This document shows, one piece after another, positions 1-7,718 of a stretch of 64,000 nucleotides of DNA; positions within the stretch are counted from its first letter, which is position 1; each line of letters begins with the position of its first letter. Where the stretch lies: positions 43,481-107,480 of the forward strand of contig DATBZS010000088.1 of the NCBI GenBank assembly GCA_036513075.1, read 5' to 3'. Under the pieces are notes generated by a model that saw only the letters and a list, made by a program, of their open reading frames with translations, had not been told where the DNA came from and did not search any database. This DNA comes from Bog-756 sp036513075 (GTDB lineage: Bacteria > Actinomycetota > Acidimicrobiia > Acidimicrobiales > RAAP-2). A program made the position numbers and the translations under genes.

Positions 1-31
1 GACGTTCGGGTCGGCCGTGGTGGCGGCGGGC

Positions 32-2212
32 TCAGGCCGGTGCGACCTCCGGGTAGGGATGTAGCGCCGCATGGGCCAGGCCGAGGGCGTCGAGGATGAA
101 GGCGTAGACGAACGCCTCGTCCTTCCAGGCGTCGTAGCGACCGGAGGGCCCGCCGTGCCCGGCACCCATCTCGGTCTTCAACAGGACCCGGTTCTCCGGG
201 TTGGCCGCCCGCAGTTTGGCCACCCACTTGGCCGGCTCCCAGAAGCCGACCCTCGGGTCGGACAGCCCGGCGGTGGCCAGGATGTCGGGGTACCGGACGG
301 GTGACCCGCCAGGACCGGTGGCCGCCACGTTGTCGTAGGGCGAGTACGACTTCATGACCCGATAGATCTCGGGGTCCTCGACTGGGTTACCCCATTCCTC
401 CCACTCGAGCACGGTGAGGGGAAGGGTCTCGTCGAGGATGGTGGTGAGGCAGTCCACGAAGGGCACCTCGGCCACCACCGCCCGGAACAGGTCGGGGGCC
501 AGGTTGGCCACCGCGCCCATGAGTAGTCCGCCGGCACTCCCGCCGCGGGCCGCCAGCCGGTCCGGCGAGGTCCATCCGCCGGCCACCAGGTGCCGGGCGC
601 AGGCCACGAAGTCCGAGAAGGTGTTCGGCTTGGCCGCGAACTTGCCCTCCTCGTACCAGTGGCGACCCATCTCGCCGCCGCCCCTGACGTGGGCGATGGC
701 GAACACGAACCCCCGGTCGAGCAGGCTCAGGCGCAGCGACGAGAACGTCGGGTCCATCGACGCCTCGTAGGACCCGTACCCGTACAGCAGGCACGGGGCA
801 CCGTCATCGCCGCCGACCGGCTCGCTGACCAGGTCGGGCCGGTAGACGAGGGATATCGGCACCGAGGTACCGTCATCGGCCGTGGCCCACTGCCGTTGTG
901 TGAGGTAGACGGCGGGGTCGAATCCGCCGAGTACCGGCTGGCGCTTGCGGAGGGTGAGCTCGCCGGTCTCGAGGTCGAGGTCGTAGACCGAGCGGGGAGT
1001 GGCGAGCGAGGTGTAGTCGTACCGCAGGACGGTGGCGTCGTACTCGGGGTTGGCCTCGCCCCACACCGTCGAGGGTGACTCGGGCTGGACCACCGGGGTC
1101 GACGTCCCCGAAGCATGCTCGATCACCCGTATCCGGGTCCCGCCGTCCTCGCGCTCGTACACGGCCAGGTACCGGGCGAACGGGTCGACGGCGTCGAGGC
1201 GCACACCGATGCGTGCGGGGATCACCTCGGTCCAGCGGTCCCGGCCCGGCGAGTCCTCGGGGGCCTCCATCAGCCGGAAGTCCTCAGCGCTGTCGTTGGT
1301 GACGATGAGGAACCGCGGCGGGCGCCCGGTGGCGGGGTCCCCCCGGTCGTGGTCCACGCCGTACTCGACGCCCTGGCGCCGGGGTTCGATGACACTGAAA
1401 TCGCCACCCGGTTCGTCGGCGTCGAGCACCTGTACCTCGGAGGTGACCTTGGAGTCGAGGCCGCACAGTACATACCGGTCGTCCTTGGTCCGACTGACCC
1501 CGAGGTAGAAGTGGTCGTCCGGCTCCTCGATGACCAGGCCATCGGTCGACGGATCGGTACCGACGCGGTGGCGCCACAGCTGGTACGGCCGCATGGCCTC
1601 GTCGACCCGCACGTAGAACACGGTGGCGTTGTCGTTGGCCCACGCCGCGCCGTAGGAGGTGTCGTGGATCGACTCGTCCGACTCCGTGCCCGTCGACAGG
1701 TCCCGGAACCGCATGGTGTACCGCTCGCCGCCGGAGTTGTCGGTCGAGTAGACGAGCCAGCGGTGGTCGGGGCTGACCGAGAAGTTGCCGAGGGAGAAGT
1801 AGTCGTGACCTTCGGCCAGTACGTTCTCGTCGAGCAGAATCTCCTCGGCATCCTCCGGGCCGTCGGCCGCCCGCCGGCAGTGGATCCCGTAGCTGCTCCC
1901 CTCGACGGTACGCCCGTAATAGAGCCACGGCCCCTTGCGGACAGGCACGGACAGGTCGGTCTCCTCGATCCGGGCGACCATCTCGGCGTAGAGGGTCTCC
2001 TGGAGCGATCCGGTCCGGGCCATCATCACCTCGGTGAAGGCGTTCTCGGCCTCCAGATGGGCGATGACCGCAGGGTCATCCTTGTCCCGCAGCCAGAACC
2101 AGTCGTCGATCCGCACATCACCGTGGGCTTCGAGGATGACGGGCCAGCGCTCGGCAACCGGGGGGACTGGGCGGTCGGAGTCGCGGTCAGCGGGAGCGGA
2201 GTCGGCGGCCAT
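32..2212 (-). CDS. ptrB: S9A prolyl oligopeptidase family (oligopeptidase B-like)
   Basis: A 726-residue serine peptidase that should cleave short peptides in the cytoplasm; no signal peptide is visible. The N-terminal two thirds fit the seven-bladed propeller of S9A enzymes (early motif DDWFWLRDK). The C-terminal hydrolase domain carries GGSAGG (Ser559), GLSDPRV (Asp652) and GAGHGG (His686), a complete triad in the right order. The open frame continues upstream across the antisense of sufB, but homology-like sequence begins only after the ATG at 2212, and a -10-like hexamer (CATTGT, 2224-2219) ends 7 nt before it. It is divergent from sufB. Oligopeptidase B (Arg/Lys specificity) is favoured over prolyl oligopeptidase from overall resemblance; the specificity is inferred. 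Confidence 0.9.
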   Translation of the reverse strand: MAADSAPADRDSDRPVPPVAERWPVILEAHGDVRIDDWFWLRDKDDPAVIAHLEAENAFTEVMMARTGSLQETLYAEMVARIEETDLSVPVRKGPWLYYGRTVEGSSYGIHCRRAADGPEDAEEILLDENVLAEGHDYFSLGNFSVSPDHRWLVYSTDNSGGERYTMRFRDLSTGTESDESIHDTSYGAAWANDNATVFYVRVDEAMRPYQLWRHRVGTDPSTDGLVIEEPDDHFYLGVSRTKDDRYVLCGLDSKVTSEVQVLDADEPGGDFSVIEPRRQGVEYGVDHDRGDPATGRPPRFLIVTNDSAEDFRLMEAPEDSPGRDRWTEVIPARIGVRLDAVDPFARYLAVYEREDGGTRIRVIEHASGTSTPVVQPESPSTVWGEANPEYDATVLRYDYTSLATPRSVYDLDLETGELTLRKRQPVLGGFDPAVYLTQRQWATADDGTSVPISLVYRPDLVSEPVGGDDGAPCLLYGYGSYEASMDPTFSSLRLSLLDRGFVFAIAHVRGGGEMGRHWYEEGKFAAKPNTFSDFVACARHLVAGGWTSPDRLAARGGSAGGLLMGAVANLAPDLFRAVVAEVPFVDCLTTILDETLPLTVLEWEEWGNPVEDPEIYRVMKSYSPYDNVAATGPGGSPVRYPDILATAGLSDPRVGFWEPAKWVAKLRAANPENRVLLKTEMGAGHGGPSGRYDAWKDEAFVYAFILDALGLAHAALHPYPEVAPA

Positions 2213-2218
2213 TCGCCC

Positions 2219-2224
2219 ACAATG
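2219..2224 (-). promoter_or_regulatory. -10-like hexamer of ptrB (leaderless pattern)
   Basis: CATTGT on the minus strand ends 7 nt before the ATG at 2212, so transcription would begin at the start codon. The first base departs from the TANNNT seen at most other genes here, and no Shine-Dalgarno sequence is present. Confidence 0.4.
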
Positions 2225-2335
2225 GCACGGCACCCGAGGGTCGGTGGGTCCGAACCGCCTGGCCAGGTACCGTTGACGGTCGTCCGACCCGGCTGGTGGT
2301 CGTGACCTGCATGTCCCCCCCACCAGGGGCAACGG

Positions 2336-2372
2336 TGTGACCGGGGCCTGTGAGTTGTTACTATCTGGATAG
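2336..2372 (+). promoter_or_regulatory. sufB promoter with overlapping palindrome
   Basis: A -35-like TGTGAC (2336-2341), a 17-nt spacer and a -10-like TACTAT (2359-2364) predict a start site near 2371 and a leader of about 37 nt. The perfect inverted repeat CTATC-TG-GATAG (2361-2372) covers the -10 and the start site, where a repressor would block transcription. A SufR-type Fe-S regulator is the obvious candidate, but no regulator gene is in the window. Confidence 0.45.
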
Positions 2373-2397
2373 GGGTAATTACGACCCTCCCCCCACC

Positions 2398-2402
2398 AGG
2401 AG
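2398..2402 (+). promoter_or_regulatory. Shine-Dalgarno site of sufB
   Basis: AGGAG lies 5 nt before the ATG at 2408. This excludes the in-frame GTG at 2402, which would overlap the site. Confidence 0.75.
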
Positions 2403-2407
2403 TGCAC

Positions 2408-3808
2408 ATGACGTCCACCGAACTCGATCTCGGAAAGTACAAGCTCGGGTGGTCCGATGCCGAGGACTACGTCTTCAAGCCCAAGAAGGGGCTGTCCGAG
2501 GCGATCGTGCGCGAGATGTCGGCCATGAAGAAGGAGCCTGACTGGATGCGGGACTTCCGGCTCCGGGCCCTCCAGCGCTTCGAGAAGCGCCCGATGGCCG
2601 AGTGGTTCGCCGTCAACATGCCCGACCTCGATTTCGACGACATCTACTACTACATCAAGCCGACATCCGGACAGGTCGAGGACTGGAACGATCTGCCGGA
2701 CGCCATCAAGAACACCTACGAGAAGCTGGGCATCCCAGAGGCGGAGCGGAAGTACCTGGCCGGAGTCACCGCACAGTACGAGTCCGAGGTGGTGTTCCAC
2801 CGCAACCGCGAGGACCTCGAGGCTCTGGGCATCATCTTCTGCGACATGGACACCGCGGTGCGCGAGCACCCGGACCTGGTCCGCAAGTACTTCGGGACCA
2901 TCATCCCCCCGAACGACAACAAGTTCGCCGCACTCAATTCGGCGGTCTGGTCCGGAGGGTCGTTCATCTACGTCCCGCCGAACGTCATCGTGGATCAGCC
3001 ACTGCAGGCCTACTTCCGGATTAACGCTGAGAACATGGGCCAGTTCGAGCGCACGCTGATCATCGCCGATGTGGGTGCCCAGGTGCACTACATCGAGGGC
3101 TGCTCGGCTCCCGTGTACACCACCGACTCCCTCCACTCGGCCGTCGTCGAGCTGGTCGCCCTCGAGGGATCCCGGATCACGTATACGACGATCCAGAACT
3201 GGTCCAACAACGTCTACAACCTGGTCACCAAGCGGGCCCGGGCCGAAGCCGAGGCCCACGTCGAGTGGATCGACGGGAACATCGGCTCACGCCTGACCAT
3301 GAAGTACCCGAGCGTCTACCTGATGGGGCCGAAGTCGTCCGGTGAGGTGCTTTCGGTTGCCTACGCGGGTGCCGGCCAGCACCAGGACGCCGGGGCCAAG
3401 ATGGTGCACGCCGCCCCGGAGACGACGTCGACCATCGTGTCGAAGTCCATCTCGAAGGACACCGGCATCACCACCTACCGCGGTCTCGTACATGTTGACG
3501 AGGGGGCCAAGAACGCCAAGAGCTTCGTCCGCTGCGACGCCCTCCTGCTCGACGACACCTCGGTGTCGGAAACCAAGCCGTACATGGAGGTCGGCGAGCG
3601 GGACGCCCGCATCGGCCACGAGGCCACGGTGTCCAAAGTCGGCGACGACCAGCTCTTCTACCTGATGAGCCGCGGCCTGTCGGAGACCCAGGCGATGGGC
3701 ATGATCGTGAACGGCTTCATCGAACCGATCACCCGGACCCTCCCGATGGAGTACGCCGTCGAGTGGAGCCGGCTGATCGAGCTCCAGATGGAGGGCTCCA
3801 TCGGCTGA
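2408..3808 (+). CDS. sufB: Fe-S cluster assembly scaffold protein SufB
   Basis: This 466-residue protein is the scaffold subunit of the SufBCD complex, which builds Fe-S clusters in the cytoplasm. The sequence is SufB throughout: an N-terminal helical region (YVFKPKKGLSEAIVREMS), the beta-helix core with FIYVPPNVIVDQPLQAYFRIN, and the C-terminal SRGLSETQAMGMIVNGFIEP motif shared with SufD. The ATG at 2408 is chosen over the GTG at 2402 because of the AGGAG site. It is the first gene of a plus-strand SUF arm; sufD follows after a small Cys-rich gene and an antisense crotonase gene. A palindrome at its promoter suggests regulated expression. Confidence 0.97.
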   Translation: MTSTELDLGKYKLGWSDAEDYVFKPKKGLSEAIVREMSAMKKEPDWMRDFRLRALQRFEKRPMAEWFAVNMPDLDFDDIYYYIKPTSGQVEDWNDLPDAIKNTYEKLGIPEAERKYLAGVTAQYESEVVFHRNREDLEALGIIFCDMDTAVREHPDLVRKYFGTIIPPNDNKFAALNSAVWSGGSFIYVPPNVIVDQPLQAYFRINAENMGQFERTLIIADVGAQVHYIEGCSAPVYTTDSLHSAVVELVALEGSRITYTTIQNWSNNVYNLVTKRARAEAEAHVEWIDGNIGSRLTMKYPSVYLMGPKSSGEVLSVAYAGAGQHQDAGAKMVHAAPETTSTIVSKSISKDTGITTYRGLVHVDEGAKNAKSFVRCDALLLDDTSVSETKPYMEVGERDARIGHEATVSKVGDDQLFYLMSRGLSETQAMGMIVNGFIEPITRTLPMEYAVEWSRLIELQMEGSIG

Positions 3809-3880
3809 TGCCCGGCCCGGTGCCTGCGAGTGCCGGTGCCTGGGTCAGAATGGACGCTGACACGACGAGGGAGCCCGCCC

Positions 3881-4216
3881 ATGCCGATGCGTGAAGAGTG
3901 CAAACATTTCCAGAGCCGGACCTACGACTCGGGCGAGGTTGCCCGCTTCTGCATACTCGATCTGGCACCCGAGGCACCGTGGAAATGCCCGGACGACTGC
4001 CCGTCCTACGCCCCCCGTCTGGCCGACGTCGGGTGGAGTCACGGTTCGCTGGTCGAGCCGGCCATCGAGCCAATGCCCGATGTACCCGGCGATGACGCCG
4101 CCGCACTGCTCGACCAGGCCGAGGGCATCATCAACGCGGTGGCACCCGACGTCCTGGCTGAGGTCCGCGAGGAGGACGCCAAGGGTGGCCGGAAGTGGTG
4201 GCGTCGCAAGCGCTGA
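3881..4216 (+). CDS. Small four-cysteine protein in the SUF region (unknown function)
   Basis: I do not recognise this 111-residue protein. Its N-terminal half holds Cys7, Cys24, Cys36 and Cys40 (C-x16-C-x11-C-x3-C, the last pair in WKCPDDC), a spacing that could bind zinc or an Fe-S cluster. The C-terminal half is acidic, then ends in the basic stretch WWRRKR. No signal peptide or membrane segment is visible. The ATG at 3881 follows a GAGG site at 3867-3870; an in-frame upstream GTG-type start gives a low-complexity extension and is disfavoured. It lies 72 bp after sufB, in the same direction and upstream of sufD, so an accessory role in Fe-S assembly is possible, but that rests on position and cysteines only. 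Confidence 0.7.
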   Translation: MPMREECKHFQSRTYDSGEVARFCILDLAPEAPWKCPDDCPSYAPRLADVGWSHGSLVEPAIEPMPDVPGDDAAALLDQAEGIINAVAPDVLAEVREEDAKGGRKWWRRKR

Positions 4217-4258
4217 GGCGCAGTCGGTGGCGGTGTGCCTCCGGCCGAACCGGGCCCG

Positions 4259-5110
4259 TCAATTCCCAGTGAACTTACCCGGCCGCTTCTCGATAAAGGC
4301 GGCCATCGCCTCCACGAGATCGTCAGAGGTCAGGAACGCGGCATTCCAGGTGGCCACGTAGTCGAGCCCATCGGCCACGGTCCTGCCCTCGCCGGCCACC
4401 AGCACGGCCTTGGTGCCCTGGACGGCAAGTGGCGAGTTGGCGGCAATCTCGGCGGCCATCGTCCGGGCGTCGGCCACCACGGCGTCGGCGTCGGAGCTCA
4501 CGTGGTTGATCAGTCCGATGGCCGCGGCACGTTCGGCGGTGATGTCCTTGCCCGTGTAGGCCAGCTCAGCCACGTGTCCCTCGCCGATGATGGCCGGCAG
4601 CCGTTGCAGGCTGCCCAGGTCGGCCACGATGGCGATCCTGACCTCGCGCACCGAGAACCGGGCCTCGGTGCTGGCCAGGCGGATGTCGCAGGCCGAGATC
4701 AGGTCGACCCCCCCGCCGATGCACCATCCCTGGACAGCGGCGATGACCGGCACCGGGCACTCGGCCACCGAGGTAATCGACGCCTGCAGCCGGACAATCT
4801 CCCGCCGGGAGTGGGCCGCACGACCGGCCACCGACAGACGTGCCCCTTCCCCACCTCCCGGCCCGGCAATGTCGGGCATGGCCGTCAGGTCGAGGCCGAC
4901 CGAGAAGTGGGCCCCCTTGGCCGCCAGCACCACGGCCCGTACGTCGCTGTCGGCGCCGAGGGCCGCCATGGCCACAGGCAGGTCCTCCCAGAAGTCCGGG
5001 CCCAAGGCGTTGCGCTTCTCGGGCCGGTCGAGCCACAGCGTGGCCACGTGGCCATCGACGTCGATGGTGAGGACGTCGGAGCGGAAGGAGTCGATCGTGG
5101 GAGCACCCAT
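4259..5110 (-). CDS. Enoyl-CoA hydratase/isomerase family (dienoyl-CoA isomerase-like)
   Basis: A crotonase-fold enzyme of 283 residues acting on acyl-CoA thioesters. The segment HFSVGLDLTAM is the CoA/oxyanion region, GWCIGGGVDLISACDIRLAS is the second oxyanion loop, and EVRIAIVADLGSLQRLP closely matches the acidic catalytic segment of ECH1-type delta(3,5)-delta(2,4)-dienoyl-CoA isomerases, where Glu and Asp are retained. An isomerase of unsaturated fatty-acid oxidation is therefore the better call than a plain hydratase. The ATG at 5110 is preferred to a GTG-type start 20 codons upstream because TACGCT (5124-5119) ends 9 nt before it. The gene sits antisense between sufB and sufD and splits the SUF plus-strand arm; no functional link to SUF is apparent. 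Confidence 0.9.
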   Translation of the reverse strand: MGAPTIDSFRSDVLTIDVDGHVATLWLDRPEKRNALGPDFWEDLPVAMAALGADSDVRAVVLAAKGAHFSVGLDLTAMPDIAGPGGGEGARLSVAGRAAHSRREIVRLQASITSVAECPVPVIAAVQGWCIGGGVDLISACDIRLASTEARFSVREVRIAIVADLGSLQRLPAIIGEGHVAELAYTGKDITAERAAAIGLINHVSSDADAVVADARTMAAEIAANSPLAVQGTKAVLVAGEGRTVADGLDYVATWNAAFLTSDDLVEAMAAFIEKRPGKFTGN

Positions 5111-5118
5111 GGCCGGAC

Positions 5119-5124
5119 AGCGTA
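5119..5124 (-). promoter_or_regulatory. -10-like hexamer of the crotonase gene (leader about 2 nt)
   Basis: TACGCT on the minus strand predicts transcription from about 5112, 2 nt ahead of the ATG at 5110. There is no room for a Shine-Dalgarno site. Confidence 0.5.
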
Positions 5125-5199
5125 GGGCGCCGACCGGGTGCCCGCCGGGCCGCCCTGGCACTACGGCCACGGACGGGGCACTGGTAGGGGCCCGGTAGT

Positions 5200-6585
5200 A
5201 TGAGGGCCGAGGCTCGTCGACCAGGCCTCGATCCGCGAGAGGCGCCGACCCTGCCCACCTTCACCCCCGACAACGCCGCCGCCCTTCCCGGGGCTCCCTG
5301 GTTGACCCGGCGCCGCACCGCGGCCGCGGACTCCTTCGCGTCGTCGCCCCTCCCTACGGAAAAAGACGAGGTCTGGCGCTACAGCCGCATCGACAGCCTG
5401 GACCTGGAGCGCTTCCACCCCGCCGGCTCGGCCGGTCCAGGCACCGACCCGGGACCCACGCCGTCGACCCGCATCCACGCCCTGGTTGACGGGCTCGGGC
5501 CCCGCAGCGGCCTGGTCGTGACCATCGACGGTGTGCTGGCCACCCTGTCGTCCTCGGTCGGGGAGGACCTGATGTCGCTCGGCCGGGCCACCGACCATCC
5601 CGAGGGCGCTGAGCTGCTCGGCACGGTCCTGACCGACCCACACGACTTTCCCCTACTCAACGACGCCTTCGCCATCGATCCGCTGGTCATCGACGTGACG
5701 GCCGGTGCGGACGTGGCCGATCCGGTGGTGGTGGTGCACGTGGTCTCGGGCGCCCCGGGAGCGGCCGTGTTTCCGCGGACCGTCGTCCGGGTCGGGGCGG
5801 GGGCCAGCGCCGGAGTGATCGAACTCGTGATCGACGCCGATACCGGCCTGTTGGCCGACGCGCCGACCGACCTGCTCTCGGCCGTCGGGTCCCCGGTCGA
5901 GCGGCTGGTCGTGCCGGTCACCGAGCTGCGAGCCGAAGACGGCGCCACCCTCCGCTACGTGTCGATCCAGTCGCTCGGGAGCGCCACGTGGCAGATCGCC
6001 CACCAGGCCAGCACCATCGGGGCCGATGCCTCGCTGTCGAGCTACGCGGTGGCCCTCGGTGGCGGCTACGCCCGCCTCCGGACCGATTCGGCCCTGATGG
6101 GGGACTCAGGGGCCAGCAGCCTGCGGGCCGCGTTCATCGGCCGCGACGACCAGATGCTCGACTTCCGCACCCTCCAGGACCACCGGGCGCCTCGCACCAC
6201 GAGCGACCTCCTGTTCATGGGCGCAGTGGCCGACACCTCCCACTCGGTCTACAGCGGCCTCATCCGGGTGCGCCGGGGCGCGGTCAAGTCGGATGCCATG
6301 CAGACCAACCACAATCTGGTGCTCGACGAAGGGGCCCATGCCGACTCGGTTCCCAACCTCGACATCGAGGAGAACGATGTGAAGTGCAGCCACGGATCCA
6401 CCGTGGGCCCGGTCGACGAGGACCAGCGCTACTACCTCGAGTCCCGGGGGGTGGAGCCCGGACGGGCCGAGCAGCTGATCGTGGCCGGATTCTTCGACAG
6501 CATCGCCGACCAGGTGCCCCTGGCCGGTGCCCGCGACCTCATCGGCCGGGCCCTGGCCGAGCGATCGGGGGTGTCCCATGGGTGA
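5200..6585 (+). CDS. sufD: Fe-S cluster assembly protein SufD
   Basis: A 461-residue SufD, partner of SufB in the SufBCD scaffold. The N-terminal part (APWLTRRRTAAADSF, then KDEVWRYSRID) matches the SufD helical domain. The C-terminal beta-helix contains RTTSDLLFMGAV, NLVLDEGAHADSVPNLDIEENDVKCSHGSTVG and YYLESRGVEPGRAEQLIVAGFF, including the conserved region for the catalytic Cys/His of the SufB-SufD interface. The ATG at 5200 is the only standard codon upstream of the conserved N-terminus, although it overlaps TAGTAT (5196-5201), which itself looks like a -10 element, so the true start could be an unusual downstream codon. The 3' end overlaps the Rieske gene by 8 bp, showing translational coupling. 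Confidence 0.96.
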   Translation: MRAEARRPGLDPREAPTLPTFTPDNAAALPGAPWLTRRRTAAADSFASSPLPTEKDEVWRYSRIDSLDLERFHPAGSAGPGTDPGPTPSTRIHALVDGLGPRSGLVVTIDGVLATLSSSVGEDLMSLGRATDHPEGAELLGTVLTDPHDFPLLNDAFAIDPLVIDVTAGADVADPVVVVHVVSGAPGAAVFPRTVVRVGAGASAGVIELVIDADTGLLADAPTDLLSAVGSPVERLVVPVTELRAEDGATLRYVSIQSLGSATWQIAHQASTIGADASLSSYAVALGGGYARLRTDSALMGDSGASSLRAAFIGRDDQMLDFRTLQDHRAPRTTSDLLFMGAVADTSHSVYSGLIRVRRGAVKSDAMQTNHNLVLDEGAHADSVPNLDIEENDVKCSHGSTVGPVDEDQRYYLESRGVEPGRAEQLIVAGFFDSIADQVPLAGARDLIGRALAERSGVSHG

Positions 6586-6925
6586 GGGGACGATGACCGG
6601 GGCCGACGGCCGGACCCTGGCCCGCCTGTGCGCGGTCGACGACCTTGCCCCCGGCACGGCCCGGCGCTTCGACGTGGCCGACCTGCGGGTGGCGCTGGTC
6701 CGGACCGACGACGGGTTCCACGCGGTGGGCGACCGTTGCAGCCACGAGGACTTCTCGCTGGCCGACGGTGAAGTGTGGGGACCCGAGTGCCAGATCGAGT
6801 GCGCCAAGCACGGCTCGACCTTCGACCTCCGCACCGGTGCCCCGTGCTCGCTGCCGGCCACCAAACCTGTGCCGGTCTACGAGGTGGTCGTCGAGGACGG
6901 CGACGTCTCGGTGGTGATTCCGTGA
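6578..6925 (+). CDS. Rieske-type [2Fe-2S] protein encoded between sufD and sufC
   Basis: A 115-residue soluble Rieske protein of the non-haem dioxygenase ferredoxin type. The cluster ligands are Cys54-x-His56 (RCSHED) and Cys75-x2-His78 (ECAKHG), correctly spaced for a [2Fe-2S] centre. It overlaps sufD by 8 bp at the 5' end and sufC by 4 bp at the 3' end, so it must be co-translated with SUF genes. A second in-frame ATG at 6593 has a purine-rich stretch before it, but too close; 6578 keeps the coupling. No oxygenase subunits are nearby, so a role in electron supply to, or as a client of, SufBCD is more likely than aromatic-ring oxidation. The role is inferred from context. Confidence 0.92.
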   Translation: MGEGTMTGADGRTLARLCAVDDLAPGTARRFDVADLRVALVRTDDGFHAVGDRCSHEDFSLADGEVWGPECQIECAKHGSTFDLRTGAPCSLPATKPVPVYEVVVEDGDVSVVIP

Positions 6926-7659
6926 GCACGGGCGAACTGGTCATCGAAGACCTGCGCGCCGGCATCCCCGGGCGGGAGATACTGCAGGGGCTCAGCCTCA
7001 CCGTCCGCAGCGGCGAGGTCCATGCGGTCATGGGTCCCAACGGCTCGGGCAAGAGCACGCTGGCCCATGTATTGATGGGCCGCCCCGGCTACCAGGTACT
7101 CGGCGGCTCGGTCACACTCGACGGCATCGACCTCCTGGCCCTGCCCACCTGGCAGCGGGCACGGGCCGGCCTGTTCCTGGCCATGCAGCACCCGATCGAA
7201 GTGCCCGGGGTGTCGCTGGTCGAGTCGTTGACCGCGGCCCGCCAGACCGTGCCGGGCGGTGGGTCGCCGCCCGACGTGTCGGAGCGCCTCCACACCGAGG
7301 CCGCCCGCATCGGCTTCGACGAGCGATTCCTCGACCGAGCCCTCAACGTCGACCTGTCCGGTGGCGAGCGGAAGCGCAATGAGACGCTCCAGATGGGAGT
7401 GTTACGCCCCCGGTTCGCCGTGCTCGACGAGATCGACTCGGGACTCGACGTCGACGCCCTGTCCGACGTCGGCCGACGGGTGCAGGAGGCCACCACCGAA
7501 TGGGGCCTCGGGGTGCTCGCCATCACCCACTTCCGCCGGCTCCTCGACGTGCTGCACCCCGACGTGGTCCACGTCCTGTCCGGCGGCCGGGTGGTGGCCA
7601 CCGGCGGCAGCGAGCTGGCCGGGATCGTCGACCGGACCGGGTACGCCGCCTACACCTGA
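6922..7659 (+). CDS. sufC: SUF ATPase SufC, first copy
   Basis: A 245-residue ABC-type ATPase that drives SufBD. It has Walker A GPNGSGKST, the Q-loop segment MQHPIEVPGVSL, the signature LSGGERKRNE and Walker B FAVLDEIDSGLDVDAL. It starts with GTG overlapping the Rieske stop codon by 4 bp (GTGA). Compared with the second SufC at 11032-11808, the Q-loop keeps the usual PxEVPGVS form, whereas the signature region (VDLSGGERKRNET) and DEIDSGLD differ from the common GFSGGEKKR and DETDSGLD. The two copies are clearly diverged, not a recent duplication. Co-transcription with sufD suggests this copy forms SufBCD. Confidence 0.95.
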   Translation: MSTGELVIEDLRAGIPGREILQGLSLTVRSGEVHAVMGPNGSGKSTLAHVLMGRPGYQVLGGSVTLDGIDLLALPTWQRARAGLFLAMQHPIEVPGVSLVESLTAARQTVPGGGSPPDVSERLHTEAARIGFDERFLDRALNVDLSGGERKRNETLQMGVLRPRFAVLDEIDSGLDVDALSDVGRRVQEATTEWGLGVLAITHFRRLLDVLHPDVVHVLSGGRVVATGGSELAGIVDRTGYAAYT

Positions 7660-7706
7660 GGCTGCCGCGCGGGCACCCCTGCCCCGGCGGCGCGAGCACG
7701 GGTTGC

Positions 7707-7712
7707 TAGCGT
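7707..7712 (+). promoter_or_regulatory. -10-like hexamer of the LCP gene (leaderless pattern)
   Basis: TAGCGT ends 7 nt before the ATG at 7719, predicting a transcript that begins at the start codon. No Shine-Dalgarno site is present. Confidence 0.5.
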
Positions 7713-7718
7713 CACCGC

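Noticed and set aside
1..31. Gene at the left window edge
   Set aside because: Thirty-one bases are too few to support a frame.
2219..2407. Small RNA or attenuator ahead of sufB
   Set aside because: The gap is explained by two divergent promoters and a short leader; no stable hairpin with a T-run was seen.
2213..3259. N-terminal extension of the oligopeptidase frame to 1075 residues
   Set aside because: It is antisense to sufB and has shadow-type composition (runs of VDVV, HLGxHxG); the family N-terminus starts at 2212.
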